From Aestuariispira ectoiniformans (GTDB taxonomy: Bacteria > Pseudomonadota > Alphaproteobacteria > UBA8366 > Aestuariispiraceae), in NCBI RefSeq assembly GCF_025136295.1, contig NZ_CP062788.1, positions 2,931,588 through 2,995,587 on the forward strand: a stretch of 64,000 bases of DNA. Reading direction: 5' to 3'. Position 1 is the first letter of the stretch. Each line of letters begins with the position of its first letter. Below are positions 63,172 through 64,000 of the stretch, piece after piece. A program made the position numbers and the translations under genes. Below the pieces are notes generated by a model. It saw only the letters and a list, made by a program, of their open reading frames with translations. It did not search any database and had not been told where the DNA came from.

Positions 63172-64000
63172 TCAAGCAGTAGACGCGGCAATCATATCGG
63201 CTTGCGTGAGCGCTAGCCACTGCCGTGCATTGCCGGATAGCATTTTTTTCCTTTGTCCCAGAGACAGATAAGGGTTTTCCCTGATCAGGCGTCCCATCTG
63301 TTGCTCCCCCAGGGGAAAAGGATAGTCCGTCCCGAACATGACGCGATCCTCCCCCATAACATCCGCTAGCAGCTTCAATGCCCCATCATCAAAAACCGCG
63401 GAATCCACATAGAAACGGTTCACATAGGATGACGGCGGGCTCGGGCAATCCTGCCGTACGATATCCCGGTGCCGCCAGGCGTTATCCACGCGGCCCAACA
63501 AATAGGCAAAGCTCCCCCCACCATGGGCGAAACAGATGCGCAGACTGTCCGGCAGCCGTTCAAACGCCCCGGACAAGATCAGGGACAGAATGGACAATTG
63601 AGTTTCGGCCGGCATGGCGACCAGCCAGGGCAGCATATATTTGGGCATTCGATCCCGCGCCATCATATCCCAAGGGTGGACAAGGACGGCAGCCCCAACA
63701 TCCGCACAATGCTGCAGAATTGTAATCAGCCCTTCGTCATCCAGGTTCTTGTCGCCGACGTGGTTACCGATCTGCACCCCCAGATGACCACAGGCCACGG
63801 CACGCGACACCTCCTCACAGGCCAGGTCGATATCCTGTAGAGGAACCTGCGCCAGGGCCCTCAGACGCCCTCTACCACGCTCACATAGCGCCAAGGCCGC
63901 ATCGTTAAAGATCTTTGCACATTCCAAAGCCTGTTCGGCGGGCCGCTCATAGGCGAATAACACCGGCGTAGCACAAATGAGCTGCATATCCACGCCGTCA
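63172..64000 (-). CDS. ACMSD-family amidohydrolase (aminocarboxymuconate semialdehyde decarboxylase-like), N-terminus outside window
   Basis: An open minus-strand frame enters from beyond the window and stops at 63172, giving 275 residues or so. It matches ACMSD closely: [57 protein letters not shown], and [14 protein letters not shown] hold the later zinc ligands (H in HPWD, H in FAHGGG, D in GTDY). The first H-x-H metal motif is missing only because the N-terminus is cut off. ACMSD decarboxylates 2-amino-3-carboxymuconate semialdehyde, a step in tryptophan/3-hydroxyanthranilate breakdown. The importer genes follow after 70 bp on the same strand. Confidence 0.9.
   Translation of the reverse strand, partial: DGVDMQLICATPVLFAYERPAEQALECAKIFNDAALALCERGRGRLRALAQVPLQDIDLACEEVSRAVACGHLGVQIGNHVGDKNLDDEGLITILQHCADVGAAVLVHPWDMMARDRMPKYMLPWLVAMPAETQLSILSLILSGAFERLPDSLRICFAHGGGSFAYLLGRVDNAWRHRDIVRQDCPSPPSSYVNRFYVDSAVFDDGALKLLADVMGEDRVMFGTDYPFPLGEQQMGRLIRENPYLSLGQRKKMLSGNARQWLALTQADMIAASTA

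Overview
This 64 kb window is ordinary, gene-dense chromosome from a Gram-negative alphaproteobacterium. The best fit is a marine or soil heterotroph of the Rhodospirillales/Sneathiellales type. That placement is an inference from gene content: a mitochondrial-type NDUFS4 complex I subunit, an Atm1-type exporter, several LIV-type and peptide ABC importers, a CoxG/CoxSLM molybdenum hydroxylase with its maturation genes, and CHASE2 nucleotide cyclases. I saw no insertion sequence, phage gene, CRISPR array, plasmid gene or rRNA. No coding gene looks broken; the two genes at the window ends are simply cut off.

Left part (1-24 kb). It opens with the N-terminal part of a Tat-exported peptide-type binding protein. 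Next comes a signal-less PhnD-like protein translationally coupled to an XRE regulator. A mixed housekeeping stretch follows: desaturase, cold-shock protein with a hairpin leader, Nudix hydrolase, cysteine synthase, AlaX editing protein, PAS protein, mercaptopyruvate sulfurtransferase, acetyltransferase, alanine dehydrogenase, FAD oxidoreductase and cystathionine beta-lyase. A molybdate importer (modABC) is followed by a class III cyclase coupled to a DUF3095 protein with cyclase-like motifs. tRNA-Pro, an NDUFS4-like gene and tRNA-Arg lie head to tail. Envelope genes follow: a lipoprotein, DUF192, Atm1-type ABC exporter, Na+/H+ antiporter and a Panacea-domain protein.

Middle (23.7-40.3 kb). 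coxG, then coxS-L-M, coxD-E-F and a MoCF/MobA-type fusion form a complete form II CO-dehydrogenase-like system. The AYRGAGR active-site motif and the S-L-M order make CO an uncertain substrate. ModABC nearby could supply its molybdenum. After it come an alpha/beta hydrolase, a small coiled-coil membrane protein, a SPOR lipoprotein, a CHASE2 adenylate cyclase and an isolated Maf/DUF115 protein.

Right part (40.4-64 kb). A histidine-utilisation operon places a LIV-type importer, the repressor HutC, urocanase and histidase behind one promoter that carries a perfect 16-bp HutC-type palindrome. phnN and prfC follow, then a full dppABCDF dipeptide importer. On the minus strand, a second LIV-type importer lies between an ACMSD-family decarboxylase (cut by the window end) and a protein that fuses a RidA-like domain to an animal/yeast-type kynurenine formamidase. 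This looks like a transporter-linked kynurenine/3-hydroxyanthranilate-type catabolic module and is the most novel-looking locus here.

All three complete ABC-importer operons with a leading binding-protein gene (hut, dpp, kynurenine-type) have an RNA hairpin just after that gene. This is a recurrent way to make the binding protein in excess over the membrane parts.
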